Source: Seminavis robusta
Lineage: Eukaryota > Bacillariophyta > Bacillariophyceae > Naviculales > Naviculaceae
Length of the DNA: 64,000 nt
Reading direction: 5' to 3'
Assembly: GCA_903772945.1 (NCBI GenBank)
Contig: CAICTM010000293.1
Location: forward strand, 1 to 64,000
Below the pieces are notes generated by a model. The model made no database searches. It was not told the origin of the DNA and saw only the letters and a program-made list of their open reading frames with translations. Each line of letters opens with the position of its first letter. Positions within the stretch are counted from its first letter, which is position 1. Below, piece after piece: positions 30,985 to 44,300 of this stretch. The translations under genes and the position numbers were made by a program.

Positions 30985-33962
30985 ATGAATCAATTTGGGA
31001 ACCATCGAGGGCCTCATGGAAATCCACATGGGATGAAAGATCCTCGACAAAGGATCCAACCGAATGGCCGTGGAAGAGCCATGTTTGGACGTGGCCCACC
31101 GCCTGGTAGAATGCAGCAGCCGCCTCATCACAACCACAACAACCCGGGTCCAGGACCAATGAATGGCAGAGGCATGAATAATATGCACAACAACATGGGC
31201 GGTCGAGGCATGAATATGAATGGAAGGGGGGTGCCTATGAACGGCAGAGGAGGCATGCCCATGAATGGAAGGGGAATGAACCCAATGATGGGCCGTGGCC
31301 CAATGCCTGGTCGAGGAGGCCCTGGACGTGGAATGAGTGGAGGACATCAACCGCCAATGCCAGGACGGCATCATCATAATAATCATTCTCCAATGCCAGG
31401 TAGACATCAACAACACATGGGGCCACCGCGTGCTCCTCCTCCTCCACCGCCGCCACCGAGACCACCTTTTCCACAAGCACACCCTCAGAATGGCCTGTCT
31501 CCACACCAGATGCCTCCGATGCGGCCAATGCAGCAGCAACCGCCGTACGGAAATATGTCACACAACAACCTCCCGCCTGGACATCAGCTACAACACCAAA
31601 GACCGCCGCCACCACCTCCAAGGCCGCCTTTTCCTCCTCCAACACAAAATATCAATCAGATGCAACACAATCAACACCCAGTTGGCATGCCACCACCCAA
31701 CCACATGGGTCCTCCTCGGCATCTTCAACCGCCGCCAATGAATGGAAATATGCAACAAAATCATCATAATCAACCTCATCACCAACAAAGTCACCAACAG
31801 CAGTATCAGAGGCCTCCCCACAACCAGTTCCCTCCCCATGGGCACCAACAGCAACTAAATAATGCGCAGGCAAATTCTTTCGTTGCCATGGCGCCCCCTC
31901 TGAAACCTCAGCATCAGCAACAACCACCTGCCGCTGCAGCTGCATCACCAAAACCAGCAACCACGCATTACTCGCAAGCCCAAATAGATCAAGCGTGGAC
32001 TGAGTATGCCAACGACAAGGGGGTCAAATACTATCACAATTCCATTCTACAAACCAGTACGTACAACAAACCGGCAACTTTCGTGACCAGTCAACAGTCC
32101 CAACTCCAAGCACAGCAGCAGCAGCAACAACAACCCAGCACAGAGAGAGCAGTGGCGGCTGCCCCAGCTGCCTCCACCCCTCGGCCCTGGGCAGAGTACA
32201 CCGATGCAAACACTGGCAAAAAGTACTATTCAAACGGTGTAACGACTACTTGGGAAAGACCCGAAGGCCTTGTTTCTTCCTCGTTGAGCGCCGCTACAAT
32301 CGTTGCACAGAGCAATGCAAATGAGGAAGAAACATCGACTGGAGAATCCGCCCGTAAAAAGAGAAAAATGAAAGCCGAGAAAGAAACCCCGTTTCGAAAT
32401 AACGAAGAGGCGTTGGCTGCCTTCAAAGGGCTCCTATTGGCAAAGGGGGTGTTGCCGACGGCAAAATGGAATGATGTTGTCAAAATGTGCTCTTCGGACT
32501 CTCGGTGGGCAGATTGTGAGGCTGTGCTTACCACGGGAGAGCGAAAGCAAGCCATGGCCGAGTTCCAAACCAAGGTGAGCAAGGAAAAGAACTTGTTTGT
32601 GATATTCTGTGCTTTCGCAAGGAATCGCTTAGCCGACCGAATGCCTCCTTCTGTAGCGGGCGAATGAGTTGCGAACCAAAGAACGCCAAGAACGTGCTCG
32701 AGCCAAAGACGCATTTTTGCAATTGCTCAGTGAATCCTTGCCGAAACAAGCTAGTTTTTCTGTCTGGAATTCACGATTTGGGGACGTTCGAGATAGCATC
32801 GCCAAAGACGATCGTTTCTACGCTGTTCAGGTAAGTTTTCGAATAGAACCCAATGCAACATGCCGGTCAGGGCTCAATTCTCACTCTGGTACGCCAGGAC
32901 GAAGAAACCCGGGAAAGCCTTTTCTTGGATTTCTGCGAAGAGTTGAGAAAGCACGACGAAAGGAAAAAACGAAACAAAAAGAGAGAAGCCCAGGACGCCT
33001 TCAATTCGTTCCTCAAAGAGAAAGAAGAGGCGGGCACTCTTTCATTCTTGTCCACGTGGAACAGCTTTCTGGCTGCCATGAGCGAATCTGACAAACATGA
33101 TAGCCGTTTCCAAGTGTCGTCATTCATGAGTGACTCGGATCGACAAGTATTCTTTGCTGATTTCGCGATTGAGCTGCAGGCGGCAGAAGATGACAAACGA
33201 CGGCGAATTCGGGATGCTCGGAGACGAGCGGAGAAGGCGCAACGAGATGCCTACAGAGATTCTCTCGAAAAGCTTGCGGCGCAAGGAAAGATTACGCCGT
33301 CGTCGCACTGGCGAGACGTCGAAAGGATTGTCGAATCTGACGGTACGTACCAGCCTGTTCACGAGCAGGATAGAGACGCACCGAGAGAAATTTTCGAAGA
33401 GTTCGCGGAAGAGTGGGACGAGACTTACAGGCGAGATCGGCAAGTCCTCAGCCAACTCGTCCTGCACCCAACTTCAAAGGGGGAAATCTTGATCACAAGT
33501 CAAACTTCATATGATGAATTCGCTAAGGCGCTTCTCGAAGAAGCAAACGCTTCGCCACAGACCTATGCCGAAGTTCGTCGTATCACAAAGGCCGAAGAAC
33601 CCATTTCAAGCGCTCGCTTGTACTTCAACGAATTATTGAAGAAGGCAAAAGAGACAAAGCCATTGCGGCGACGAGGCCACGGTGGCCGAAGAGGGTCGCT
33701 TCACAACGATGACTCTTCCGAAGACGAAGGCGAGATCATTGAAGATGGGGAAGAGAACGAAAACCCTCCTAAGGAATCAACTGAGCCTCTGGAAAAAAGC
33801 CAACCTCAATCATCCAAGGATGACCAGGAATCGCAACGTCAGGATACGGTGGAAACTGCTAACACGTCAGAGCAGAAACAGCCACTTCAGGAGGCTAAGG
33901 ACGGTGATGGAATACGACAAACATCGGGTGACTCCAGCAAGCAGCAGGAAGACCCATCATAA
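30985..33962 (+). CDS. PRP40: pre-mRNA processing factor PRP40 (WW and FF domains)
   Basis: Exons 30,985-32,574, 32,657-32,830 and 32,898-33,962 (both introns phase 0), 942 aa. PRP40 is a U1 snRNP-associated protein whose WW domains bind proline-rich branch-point partners and whose FF domains bind phospho-CTD and U1/U5 proteins. The N-terminal ~330 residues are low complexity with RG/MNGRG repeats, poly-Pro and His/Gln runs. WW1 is WTEYANDKGVKYYHNSILQT followed by STYNKP; WW2 is WAEYTDANTGKKYYSNGVTT followed by TWERP. FF domains follow (FKGLLLAKGVLPTAKWNDVV; FLQLLSESLPKQASFSVWNS; FNSFLKEKEEAGTLSFLSTW; YRDSLEKLAAQGKITPSSHW, and probably more). The tail is acidic and disordered. The start is the first ATG after an in-frame non-ATG stretch. 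Confidence 0.9.
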
Positions 33963-34592
33963 GCAACAATTCGAACCGGCGCTTTGAACAAAAGTATCCC
34001 TTGTTCTTCTCAGTCATCCAGACTATAAAGGTGAGCTTGCACGTTGGATACCAGTTGGTGGCGGAGGATTGTGCTTGTTTTCTATTTGGTGTCACGGAAG
34101 AGAAGCGTGGAAGGGTTGCTGAATACTGTTTGAGCTACTTGTTTATCTAAGAGCAATGTTGTGATGGCAATAGTGGATTAGTACATGTATTCGTCCTGTT
34201 GTGCTGTTGTGCTTCCGCCTTTGCTGATGGTACTGAAGTTTTGTGTGAAGAGAAAGAAGCTTGATTCTTGTTTGAACTTGGAAGCATAGACCTGTTTTTC
34301 GTTGGTGCTTAGTGTTTGTCAATTGAAGGAGCGCGTTCTACTGCACTTTCGGTTTAGTACTGGTATAGTGCTTCTTGTTTCGTTTGATACCCGCGTTGGT
34401 CCAGTTGCTGCTACCGGTACGAAGGAGTGCATCGAGCTGCACTTGAGTGCTTTGCTTGATTCGATTCTACCCTCATGGCAACAACACGTCAAACGCGAAA
34501 GCCTCCTCCTAAGATATGCATATTTGTATGCACGTCAGCCAATATACTAGTATTTCACTAAGTTTTGTAAATGGGACAATCGGCAACGATAC
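33963..34592. other. convergent intergenic region
   Basis: 630 bp between the 3' ends of PRP40 and the armadillo-repeat gene. No gene is seen. One TACCGGTA octamer lies at 34,412. Confidence 0.5.
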
Positions 34593-36361
34593 CTACATCA
34601 ATGCGGAGAGAATAATCACGCCATGAAGGGCTGCCCTTTTCAACTCGTTGTCCTCATCGCTGGAGATGCCGTATTTCGACAACACCTTAACCACTCCTGT
34701 GTGTTTCGCCGCCCTCTTTCTCGGGTTTCTTGGTCCGTCGACAAAGTTCAGGATGCAAAGAATCGCGTCCCGGACCTCTGAATTCCACACTTTTCCATCG
34801 CGAAGGCCGACACTAACTGATTCTACGAGAGTATCGAAAACAATGCTGCTTGTCGACAGCCTCTTCAAGTTGGATTGGCATGCTGACAGAGACAGTAAAG
34901 TCTCCATTGCTGGAGCTCTGACATCATGTTGTTGATCACGGGCCAGTTGACAGACTTTCTCTAGAGCATCGGGTGAGCGTACCAGCAAAAAGCTACTTCC
35001 GGACAGACGAGACTGTTCCAGCATTGCCTTGGCAATCCAGTGTCGGACGCTGCGGGACTTGGACGTTGACGTCGCGAGAATTGCATCGAACAACGCTGCA
35101 TGGCCTCGTTTCTGTATGCAGGTGTGGGTGGAAAGGCGTTTGATGACTTGTGCCGCCTTTTCCGCAACCATGACGTTTTCGGATCGCACCAGATTGGTTA
35201 TCGTAATGATGAGACCAGAGTGATGGACAAGGGAAGATGCGGTGTACTTGCACGTGAGACTGAGCAAGGTCTCTACGACACATGGCTGGAGTTCCCTCTC
35301 GTCTGCAGCAGACAGCAACGCCTTCAACGCCGCTCCCCCTTCAAAGGCAACAATAAAGAGTTTCCCTCTAGCCTCAATAGATATTTGTTTCAGTGCCTGA
35401 ATGGAATGAATTCGAGTTTCGATGCTCTCGCTCGGCGATGCCATTGCTAACAACCGTTCCAGAATAAGCTGCTTGGTAAGTTTCGATTTGTTGTTGCCGT
35501 GTAGAGCCAAGTTCTCGATGACCTTGGCGATCTGATCCATTACCTCGGTCGTCTCTTGTTGGCTGCACTTGATGATGCTATCGAGAAACGTTCGACTTTC
35601 CATCACGTACAACTTGCTTTCGGAATGAACAGTCAACCCAGCCAGCAATGTAAGCGCTTCCGCTGAGGCGTCTTTGTTTCCAGCTCCAAGCAAAGCCATC
35701 CGTTCTAGGAATTTCAGGAGTCGCTCTGAGTGTTCAATCGCTGGCAAGGACAGCTCAAGGCGCGCGATTCGTCTTATCACCAATCGGATGGGGCTGCATG
35801 CCTCTCTTCCTACCTCCGTCTTCAGAAGAATGGAGAACAACAACAGCACGAGCTCAGTTCCAATGGAACTGAGGCAGTGGATCGCCGCATCATCGGAACA
35901 GCGTAGGCATACGAGCGCTATTAATTGGCACATCTGGCGAATCTCAATCGGATGTAACGTAACTGAAGTCATCGTGGCCTGTAGGCAGCGCACCAGGACT
36001 GTCATGCCCCCGGCATAGCAGAGAGTGTCGTACAGTCTTACAATGTCGTGGTCATATGCAATCAGGGCAAGCTTCAAGACAGACAGCCTTTCCTTGCGAT
36101 ACAATGCTCTTGCAAGGCCTATGGAGGGAGTGGGGCTTCGTGTGAGGTTCAACTACCGGTATCATGGGAGGTCAAAGCAGCCTTGCACTCACCTTGAAGA
36201 AGTGCCCGCGATTGCGTTAGCCCTTGCTGGTACATCTCATCAGACACTTTCTCAACGCTCTTAAAACTCTTTACAATCTCCATGTTCTTGCTTGCATCCA
36301 TCTCTCCCTCGCGATGAAACAAAGTGCGCCCCTTCTTCAACCTCATGGTTGCAATCACCAT
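34593..36361 (-). CDS. armadillo/HEAT-repeat protein
   Basis: Two exons on the minus strand, 36,361-36,193 and 36,118-34,593, phase 1 (GTGAGT donor, CCATAG acceptor), about 564 aa; an alternative ATG is at 36,346. The N-terminal ~55 residues are basic and helical (MRLKKGRTLFHREGEMDASK). The rest is a run of ~40-residue helical repeats of armadillo type, for example AEALTLLAGLTVHSESKLYV, VMDQIAKVIENLALHGNNKS, IQALKQISIEARGKLFIVAF and APAMETLLSLSACQSNLKRL. These are protein-binding scaffolds; no enzyme or localisation motif is visible, so the partner is unknown. The intron carries a TACCGGTA octamer. Confidence 0.75.
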
Positions 36362-37239
36362 TGGCACCGTACTAATAGTGCAGTAACTATGGATGGAAAC
36401 TCGTTTGTGCAGGTTGCTTTTGTTGTTGCACTCTGAAGCAATTGAATGACGAAGCCTTGAATTTTGATCACACAAGTATTGTCGTTGTAACTGGTCAAAG
36501 CATGAAGCGATTTGAAATGGAACGCCAAAGTATGGATTGTCTTCATGTGGATATCCAATTTTGCCTTGGTTTTGCATCTCGCGAAAACCTCAAAGAGAGT
36601 TTGAATTTTGAATTCGAAAACTCAGACAGACCCTCTTCCAGTGGTTGTTGGGTATGGCCGCAGTGGATCTTATCCCATGGTGAGGGTCATCACCATCAAC
36701 AGCGGCATTGCTATTGACCTTTGGAAGGTTAGGTACCTGGGACGGAACCTATATGCATAGCGAGGGCAAGTTATGGAACTTGAAGCAAGGGGCCGTAGGT
36801 GAACAGTGTTAATGAGCTGCTGGCGTTGGCTGTGGCCCTTGCGATACATGCACAACAGTTTGTAGTATCCACGAATGCATACTTTGTACTGTACGGTATG
36901 CTACATGTGCTACAGGTACTACCGGTAAACCGCTACGCCGCTACGGTACTGTAACCATACCAGTACGATACAGTACTACTAGGTACATAAATTCTATCGG
37001 AACGCACCTCTTCTAGCTAGTAGCTAGTTCTGCACACTCTTGTTTTTGTTGTCCAGATTAGGTGCGGACATACCGGTACTAGCCTGTATTCATATGATAG
37101 AGATGAGCGCTCCTAGCCTACCGTAGCAAGAAGCAAGCGGTGATGAAAGGAAGAACGGAGAAAGTCGAGCTACCGCCCGTAGCTACAGTTCCTATCCCGT
37201 ACCAGAATCTGGATTCAAGGAAAGCAAACGCTCCCTTCT
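36362..37239. other. intergenic region rich in GGTAC/CCGG-type palindromes
   Basis: No gene is seen. Between about 36,890 and 37,080 short palindromes such as TACCGGTA (36,920 and 37,071) are clustered with GGTAC/CAGTAC motifs, and a TAGCTAGTAGCTAG run lies near 37,015. A nearby minus-strand frame, 36,442-36,717, has no support. Confidence 0.45.
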
Positions 37240-37506
37240 TTGGGTATTGCAAACCAAATAGGTACCTGTACTACCGTGTACTACACATTCTTGACGGGCG
37301 AGACCTTTAAAGCACTGCAAGTCAATCTGGAAGATCAACCAGAAGATCAAGCTTTCATACTGGTAAACGGACAGCGCACAAAAGCTCATTTGTCCAGGGC
37401 TCACTTTGAGGATGTGAACATTTTGGGTACCAACTTTTTGGACTTTTGTGAAGTTACCATCAACTACCCCAAGAAAAAAGCTCTGATCACGATTGTTCCG
37501 GTATAA
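37240..37506 (+). pseudogene. orphan coding fragment, ~70 residues, no start codon
   Basis: A reading frame without an ATG encodes a protein-like stretch (FKALQVNLEDQPEDQAFILV, then NGQRTKAHLSRAHFEDVNIL and DFCEVTINYPKKKALITIVP) with alternating hydrophobic strands that looks like the end of a beta-rich domain. It ends at a TAA at 37,504-37,506. It could be the last exon of an unseen gene or a broken duplicate. I do not recognise the family. Confidence 0.35.
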
Positions 37507-38361
37507 ACAAATGCAATGCTTTGGTACCAAAGACCTGCAACATAAATGCTTGTCCTGGCTGATGATGATACAATCTAGTGCGTATCGAAAGATACAATGA
37601 TGTGTTGGATGGATAGAGGATACCCTAAAGGAACATACTGACGGCAATGACAGCAATGACGGCAAGACACTACTCCGGACTCCGGAGTAGCTATGTAGCA
37701 CTGTAGTTTGACAACGATCCTCCTGTTTTATTCGTGGTGACGTGAGTGTGTCGTTGCGAGGCCTCAGAACAAAAATGAAGCAACTTGGTTGGCTTGTTCA
37801 CTGAATCGACGGGAACGTGTGGGTGTACTTGTACTTAGCTAAGAAAGTTTCCGATAAGACATAAGTAAAGATAGTCTTCACGAGGCATAGACCTAAAAGG
37901 GACTGTTTTTGTTTCGTGATTCATTGGATGAGAATAGTTGGAGGGAAAATGCAGTGGCATGAGAATCGAATCCATCGGCGCATCGGCTTGTTTTGAAAAA
38001 TCAGTGGACGAGGTAGCTGTTTCAACGAGAGCAGTTGGGACCTGAGAGAGAAGAGACTTGTTGATTTATTTGTTTGCTCTAGCACTAGCAACAGAGAGGT
38101 TCCATAGTTTGCTGTATACCGTACTTTCGTTCTTGACGAGGGCAGGAAAGAAACAATCTTTACGTAGAGAGGAAACGGCCAATTTGAGGTGTTGGAGTGA
38201 AGCTACTTGTACCGAGCACATAATATCATCAGACAACAAGCTCTGGGAGAGAAACCCAGAACCGACGTTTCCTTATCCTTGCTTTGCAGTTAGTTGTTAT
38301 CAATCAGTGCTGCAAGAGACGACAACGGACCATCACTTTTCTTGTGCAGGAGGACAGAAAG
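37507..38361. other. intergenic region upstream of the TENT4-like gene
   Basis: No gene is seen in ~850 bp. It probably contains the promoter and 5' UTR of the nucleotidyltransferase gene. Confidence 0.45.
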
Positions 38362-41300
38362 ATGAAAGCTGCCGACCTCGAAGAGGCGGAAAAAGTGGTC
38401 TCCAGCTCTTCTTCCACTATGGCTGGTACCGGTACTGGAAACATCAATAGTGTGGATGGTCGTTCCTGGTTAGAGACACTGTCAGCAGAAGAGTGTGCTG
38501 CTGCCATGTCCTTTCGTGATGTTCCTCTGGTGCGCCCTTTCGTCCTTCCATCCTCATCAGCTGTCTCATCATTATCATCCGCGACCACCACCCTGCTTCC
38601 ATCACCATCCTCCCTTCCTTCCTTGGGGGTAGACCCTAACCCTAATTTTGGTAAGTATTTTTACTGTGCCCATTTCAGTACCCGTTTTGTATCGCTGAGA
38701 GCCATGAGAAAGACTTGGTGCTTCAATGAAGCCCAAGATTTTCGTTCATCGCGTGCGAAAGAGGTGGCTGTGGTGGTTTGCCGTTGTTTGTTTGTGTGTG
38801 TGTGGTCTGGGATTGCCTGCCTCTCGATTTTGATTGATTCAATCGATTGAAAATACGATATTCATTGAACCACATCGACGACGACTGGAAGTGTCTTGTC
38901 TCTCTCTCAACTGAGTAAAGAGAGCAGCACACATCAGTCTATATTGTCCGTCGTTGGGATTCCTCATTGATCGATCGTATCGTCTGCCTACTGGTAGTAG
39001 AAGGAGGGCTATAAATTTTATTTGTTGTCTACTGAGAAAGTGGCTTCTCATCATCCGATTGCAATTGCTGCCGCGCTTTTTCATCTCTTGGATCTGTTCG
39101 GCGACCTGTGCCGTGCTACAACAACAACAACATCAACTACATCATCAACAACGACACAACAGCTACGTTTGACGTGAACATGTCAGTGGACGAGAAGGAG
39201 TGGACGGAGACTCTCTCTCATTACGGCAAAGACTCGGCTGCTGCTGCTGCTGACAACGAGAAAGAGTCGACCGCTGGATCTGCTACGACTGCAACTGCAA
39301 CGTCTGGCCTTCCCTCGGCGGAGGAGGCGCTGGTTGGCAACAACGCCGACGACAACATCGACAACCACAACAAGGAAGAAGTAGAGGTTGTGGTAGTCCC
39401 AAAAGACAGCGCTGCTGCTGCTGCTCATGATGTCAAGGCGGCTGCTGCAAGTGCGTCGGAAGCCGAGGTCTTTAGAATAGGAGGTGACGCAAAGAAGATG
39501 AACGAAACAGCCCTGGTCAAAGCAGCGCCTAAAGCTACGACTACTAGTACTGCCTTGTCGTCGTCGACTGATGGGACAGTCGTCGACAACACCAACAACA
39601 CTACCGACGCTCTGCGAGCCGGCGGGAAAATTGAAGCCAATGTCAAGGAATGGGGTGTTGTCACGTTAGAGGTTCAAGAGATTGTCGGGAATGTGTGTGT
39701 GGTATTTCCTTCTGCGATTACCTTTCCCGCAGAAGCTAGGATGGAACCGGTCACGGGACATGTGCCCTATGTCACTCTACATCCATCCTTTATGAAAAAG
39801 AAGGGGGCGGGAAACGCGGCCAAGGCGTTGGACAACATCTTTAAGACCGTCTCGTCATCGTCGTCTGGGTACTTGTTGTCGAATGACTTTTTGGCGGAGG
39901 AAATGGTGGACGAAAAGATTGATGCTGTCGAGAAGATGTGTCTCGGCCGGTTACGGGCGTTGCTGCACCATGCCGCCGACAACAAAGCCCAGGTACTGCT
40001 CTTCTTGATTCTACTCGTCAGAATTGAAGTCGCCATTTACCTGGCATTTCGAAAGACGATGCAGTTCCACCACAAAAGGGACAACAACAACAACAACAAC
40101 AACAACAACAGCAGCAACAACGCGGGAAACAACAATCATAATTCGCCCGATTGGACGCCTGGCAGATTAGACTGCGACAAACTCGAGGCGCTCGTCGCAC
40201 AATTGGAAAACCTTTCCAAGCTAGCACAGACACTCGACAAGTCCAAACTCAACAGTATCATGTCACCTATGATATCCACAGGACACTGTTCCTTAGGAGG
40301 AAACAGGACCAAAGGATCGGATGCAAAGGTACCACAGAACTTGCTATTGACACCGCTACCGGCTCTGGTCAGAATATTCTCCACGGCAGAAGCTTCCAGC
40401 AAACAAACATTCAAAGCATGGGACAACGCCTGGACCAACTCGCTCCGGCGGTTCTCGGATTATGCAAAGTCATACCCTGTCACCAAGGACACTACCCCCA
40501 ACAAATCGTCTCCACCAGGATCGGAGCCAAAGACTCCAAACAACAACGAAAACACAGACTGGATGGATACCACAACTGCAACACCCTCTCCGACGGCGAC
40601 AGCAGGGTCAAACTCGAAGAACAAAAAGAAGAGGCGCAACAAACCTCGAAAGGTGAGTGAGAATCGAATCGAATCGAATCGATCTTTCTAAAGTAAATGT
40701 TGTGAAATTGAACTTGAATGATTTCTCACACAATTCGTATTTCGTACATTTTGCTTTCGAAACACAGAGGGGAAGAAAGAATAGTACCAACGGCAATAAC
40801 GGTGCTGATGATGTTGCTGCTACTACTACTAATAACAACAGCACCAATAGTATTGCTGATGCTGCCACCCCAGACAAGGATGCTACAACCACGGAAGGTA
40901 AAGGAGCAAAGCATGGCGCAGAAGAAGCACCCGTAAAGCAGGAAGCTCCCAAGAAGAAGGGAGGGAATCATCATCCGCCGAAAGAAAACAAGAATGCCAA
41001 GGGACCTGCGGCGCAATCCAAGAAAGCTTCGAAAGAAACGCCGCCCGCCGAAAGCCGCACCTCTGTGGCTAGTACAGCTGGCGCTGTGTCAACCGAAACG
41101 AATGCCAAAGGGGCAGATGCAAAGAAGGCAAATAGTAATAGCCCCGATGCCAAAAAGCTTCCGTTGTCAGTCTCCGCCGAAGAAACCACATCCACACGAA
41201 CTGAATCAACGAAACATCATGACGAGCTTGAGGCAGAATCTGCCAACAAAAGGACCAGCAAGGGCAAGGGTGATCTATCAGGTTCTCGTGTGCAGCAGGG

Positions 41301-44300
41301 AGTTGTTGTCGTGGCACTGTCGACGGGCAAGGGTGCCAAACCGGCGAGCGCAGAATCCGAGCCCGAGGGAACAAAAAAGCCTGCTTCGGCCACTGCTAAT
41401 GCTGCTGCTTCAGAGGATCACAACGATGACGAATGGGAAACTGTCGTCGTAGGAAAGGGACGCGGCAACAGAAAGAAAACTGGCCGTTCGCCTGCGGCAG
41501 CGACGCACTCGCCCTCGGCAAACGCGGCAGCACCGCAAAATCATCAAAATCAAAATCACAACAGTGGCGGTGGCGGCCCGAAAAAGTCAAAATCGAGGCG
41601 CACAAAGGAATCCAGGAGACGGGTGGCAAACGGAAAGATGGTTCGTGAAATCTTGTCCTCAGTCCTTGATGCCGTTGACGAAGAAGTGAAGAAACGTAAA
41701 CAACAACAGCAAGCTCGTGTTGTCAAGAATGTGGGCGGCAATAAGGCACCCCCCTCTGCTTGGAAAGAACCGAACAAAAAGCTTCCCGCTGTTTCGAACA
41801 AAAAAGATGCAATGCGGGATGTGGTTGCTGGAGAAGCAAACAAGAGCCCACCCACTTCCGCGAAATCGGAAAGTGGAAGTGAAGCGAGGAACGCTGGCCA
41901 ACAGGGTGCAGGACAGAAAGCACCTGGCTCGGCACGAACAGCCCAAAAGAGTGTTTCCGCCTCCCCGGCGAAAGGCACGAAGGGCCAAACAGCCGGAGCA
42001 GACCAAAACACGGCACCAACAATTCCGGAAACTGTCTCGGCTGTTTCGGATCCACGAAGGAGGGCACCAAACAAGGACATCGATATCACTCGTAGCGATT
42101 CTAGTTCTACAGGAACCGACGACAATCGCAAACCAGATCAGGCCGCCGTTCCGGTCAAAAAGAATGCATCACCAGCGCCCCCGCTTCCCACTCTCCTGAG
42201 CCCCGGGAATGTAAACAGCGCGTCGTCTTCAGTTGCATCAAGCCTGGAAGCCCCGCACGCTAGCCACGGACGCCATCACACCTCTACTTCCAATGAGGCT
42301 GATGTTGGGTATCATCTACTTGACGTGTGCGACAGATTGACGCGAGACATGCACATGTTCATGGCGCATAGGGCCGCAGCGCTCAGTGCTCGGAGAAGGG
42401 AGCGGGGAGCATTGCTTGCTGCTTTGCAAGACTCCGTGTCGGTATGTTTGTAGTGGTTTTCGACGTTGTATTTAGACTGGCGATTCTAACTCGTGTTGAT
42501 CCACTCTCCAGGCTATTTGGACCGGCCATTCTCACGTCGAGCTTTACGGCAGCTGTGCCACGTTGCTTGACTTGCCGTCGTCAGATCTTGACGTTGTCGT
42601 TTGCGGTCTGGACCACATGGAGGCTGCGATGAACAACCAGGCTTCACCGCAGAGAACTAGTTCTTTCAGTAGCGAGAACATGTCCCCGGACAAAATGCCC
42701 CATGATCATCAGCAACTTGGACATCGCCATTCGCATCCCCAGTACGTCCCGATGCACCTCAACGCAGATCGTGTTATGCGACTTGCAGCCGAGCTGGAGT
42801 TGCAGCCGTGGGCGGCACACGTGAAGGCTATCCCCACTGCAAGCGTTCCTGTTGTAAAGGTGCTGGCGGATCCGTCAAGGCTGCCAGGAGCCACACCTCA
42901 CAGCGCTGTCGATGGAGAGGAATGGATGATGCAGCAAGCTCGGGACCCGAATGGGGCCCCGGTTGCCATGGCATCCAGCGGCGAAGCTCCCCAGACGAAC
43001 GGACCGCACTTTGAGGCTCCAATGTCAACCCCTGTTTGGAGAGGTGCAGATGTAATCAATGGTCTGCTCAAACTTGACATTACGTTTGAAGGTCCCGAGC
43101 ACGGTGGAATTGGTTCCACTGAGTTTTCCGCTCGTGTCATTCAAAATGTTTGCGAGGAAACAGGTCTGGCAGCGGAAAGCACAGCGTTTGTTCAGGTTGT
43201 TCTTGTGGTGAAGGAGCTTCTGGCGCAGAGACGTCTGAATGAACCCTTCTCCGGTGGTCTGAGCAGTTACGCATTGCTTTTGCTGGTGCTGGCGGTGTTG
43301 TGTGAGAGGAAAGTCATCAGCGAAGAGCTCGAAAGAGTGGAGAGACAACGAAGGGTCGTCGCAGCCGGCGGTGGCAACTCTGAATTGACCGGTACACCCA
43401 ACAACCAGATGAAGCAGGCTGAAAAGGTTTCACCACAGCCAGATCAAAGTCAAGCGAAGCCACAGCAGAAACAGGGCGGTCCTGCTGCCGTTGACTCTAA
43501 GGCAACTGCAGACATGACTGTGTCGGGCGTTGCCACTGCCAAGAATAACACTGGTGGCAACTCGTCGCCTAAGCCGCAGCAACATTCAAACCAGAATGCC
43601 AAACAACAGAAACAACCGAAGCATCCCCACCAGAATTCCGCAGCTCAACCGCAAGAGAAGCGAGCACAGACTGGAAACCAACAACGCGGAGGAAAGAACC
43701 AGAAAGGAACCCAACCCAATGCCGGTCGTGGTGCCGCAGACTCGTCGTCTTCAGCGGAAAAGCCGGCGAAAACTCCTGGAAACTCTTGGGCTTCCATAGC
43801 CATGGGCAAGAAGAACAAGGCAGGCGCGAACTCAGCTGCGGCCGGAAAGAATCATAACTCACAGCAAAAGAAGTCACCTCAGCCGAACAAGCCAAGCAGT
43901 TTCGCCGACGCTGTGGCAAGGAATGCTGGTTCCCCTCCTGTGAAGACCACGCCCCCGACGGCAACTCCACTGCAAACGCCACCAGCGTCCCAGCCACAAC
44001 CGAAGCAGGGAAATGAGGCACCAAACAAGGGTGCAAATGCTAACTATCAAGGAAAGAAAGCTAAACAAAAACAGAACCAGAACCAAAGCCCACCCGCCGA
44101 GGGTGAAAACCAAACAACAAAGACTGTGCCTCAAAAGACTACAAAGAAGTCCACAGAATCTGTTGCAACTGCTAAGCAACAGAATCGCGACGAAAGCTCC
44201 AAAGAAACTATCACGGACGAGCCCGAAAGGAAGATTGAAGCCGACGAGAAGACATCAAAGTTCAACAACTACTCGTCAGAACCCGTCGAATCACCAGCTA

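Noticed and set aside
38634-38645. CCCTAACCCTAA telomere-like motif
   Set aside because: Only two units, in coding sequence (Pro-Asn-Pro-Asn); consistent with chance.
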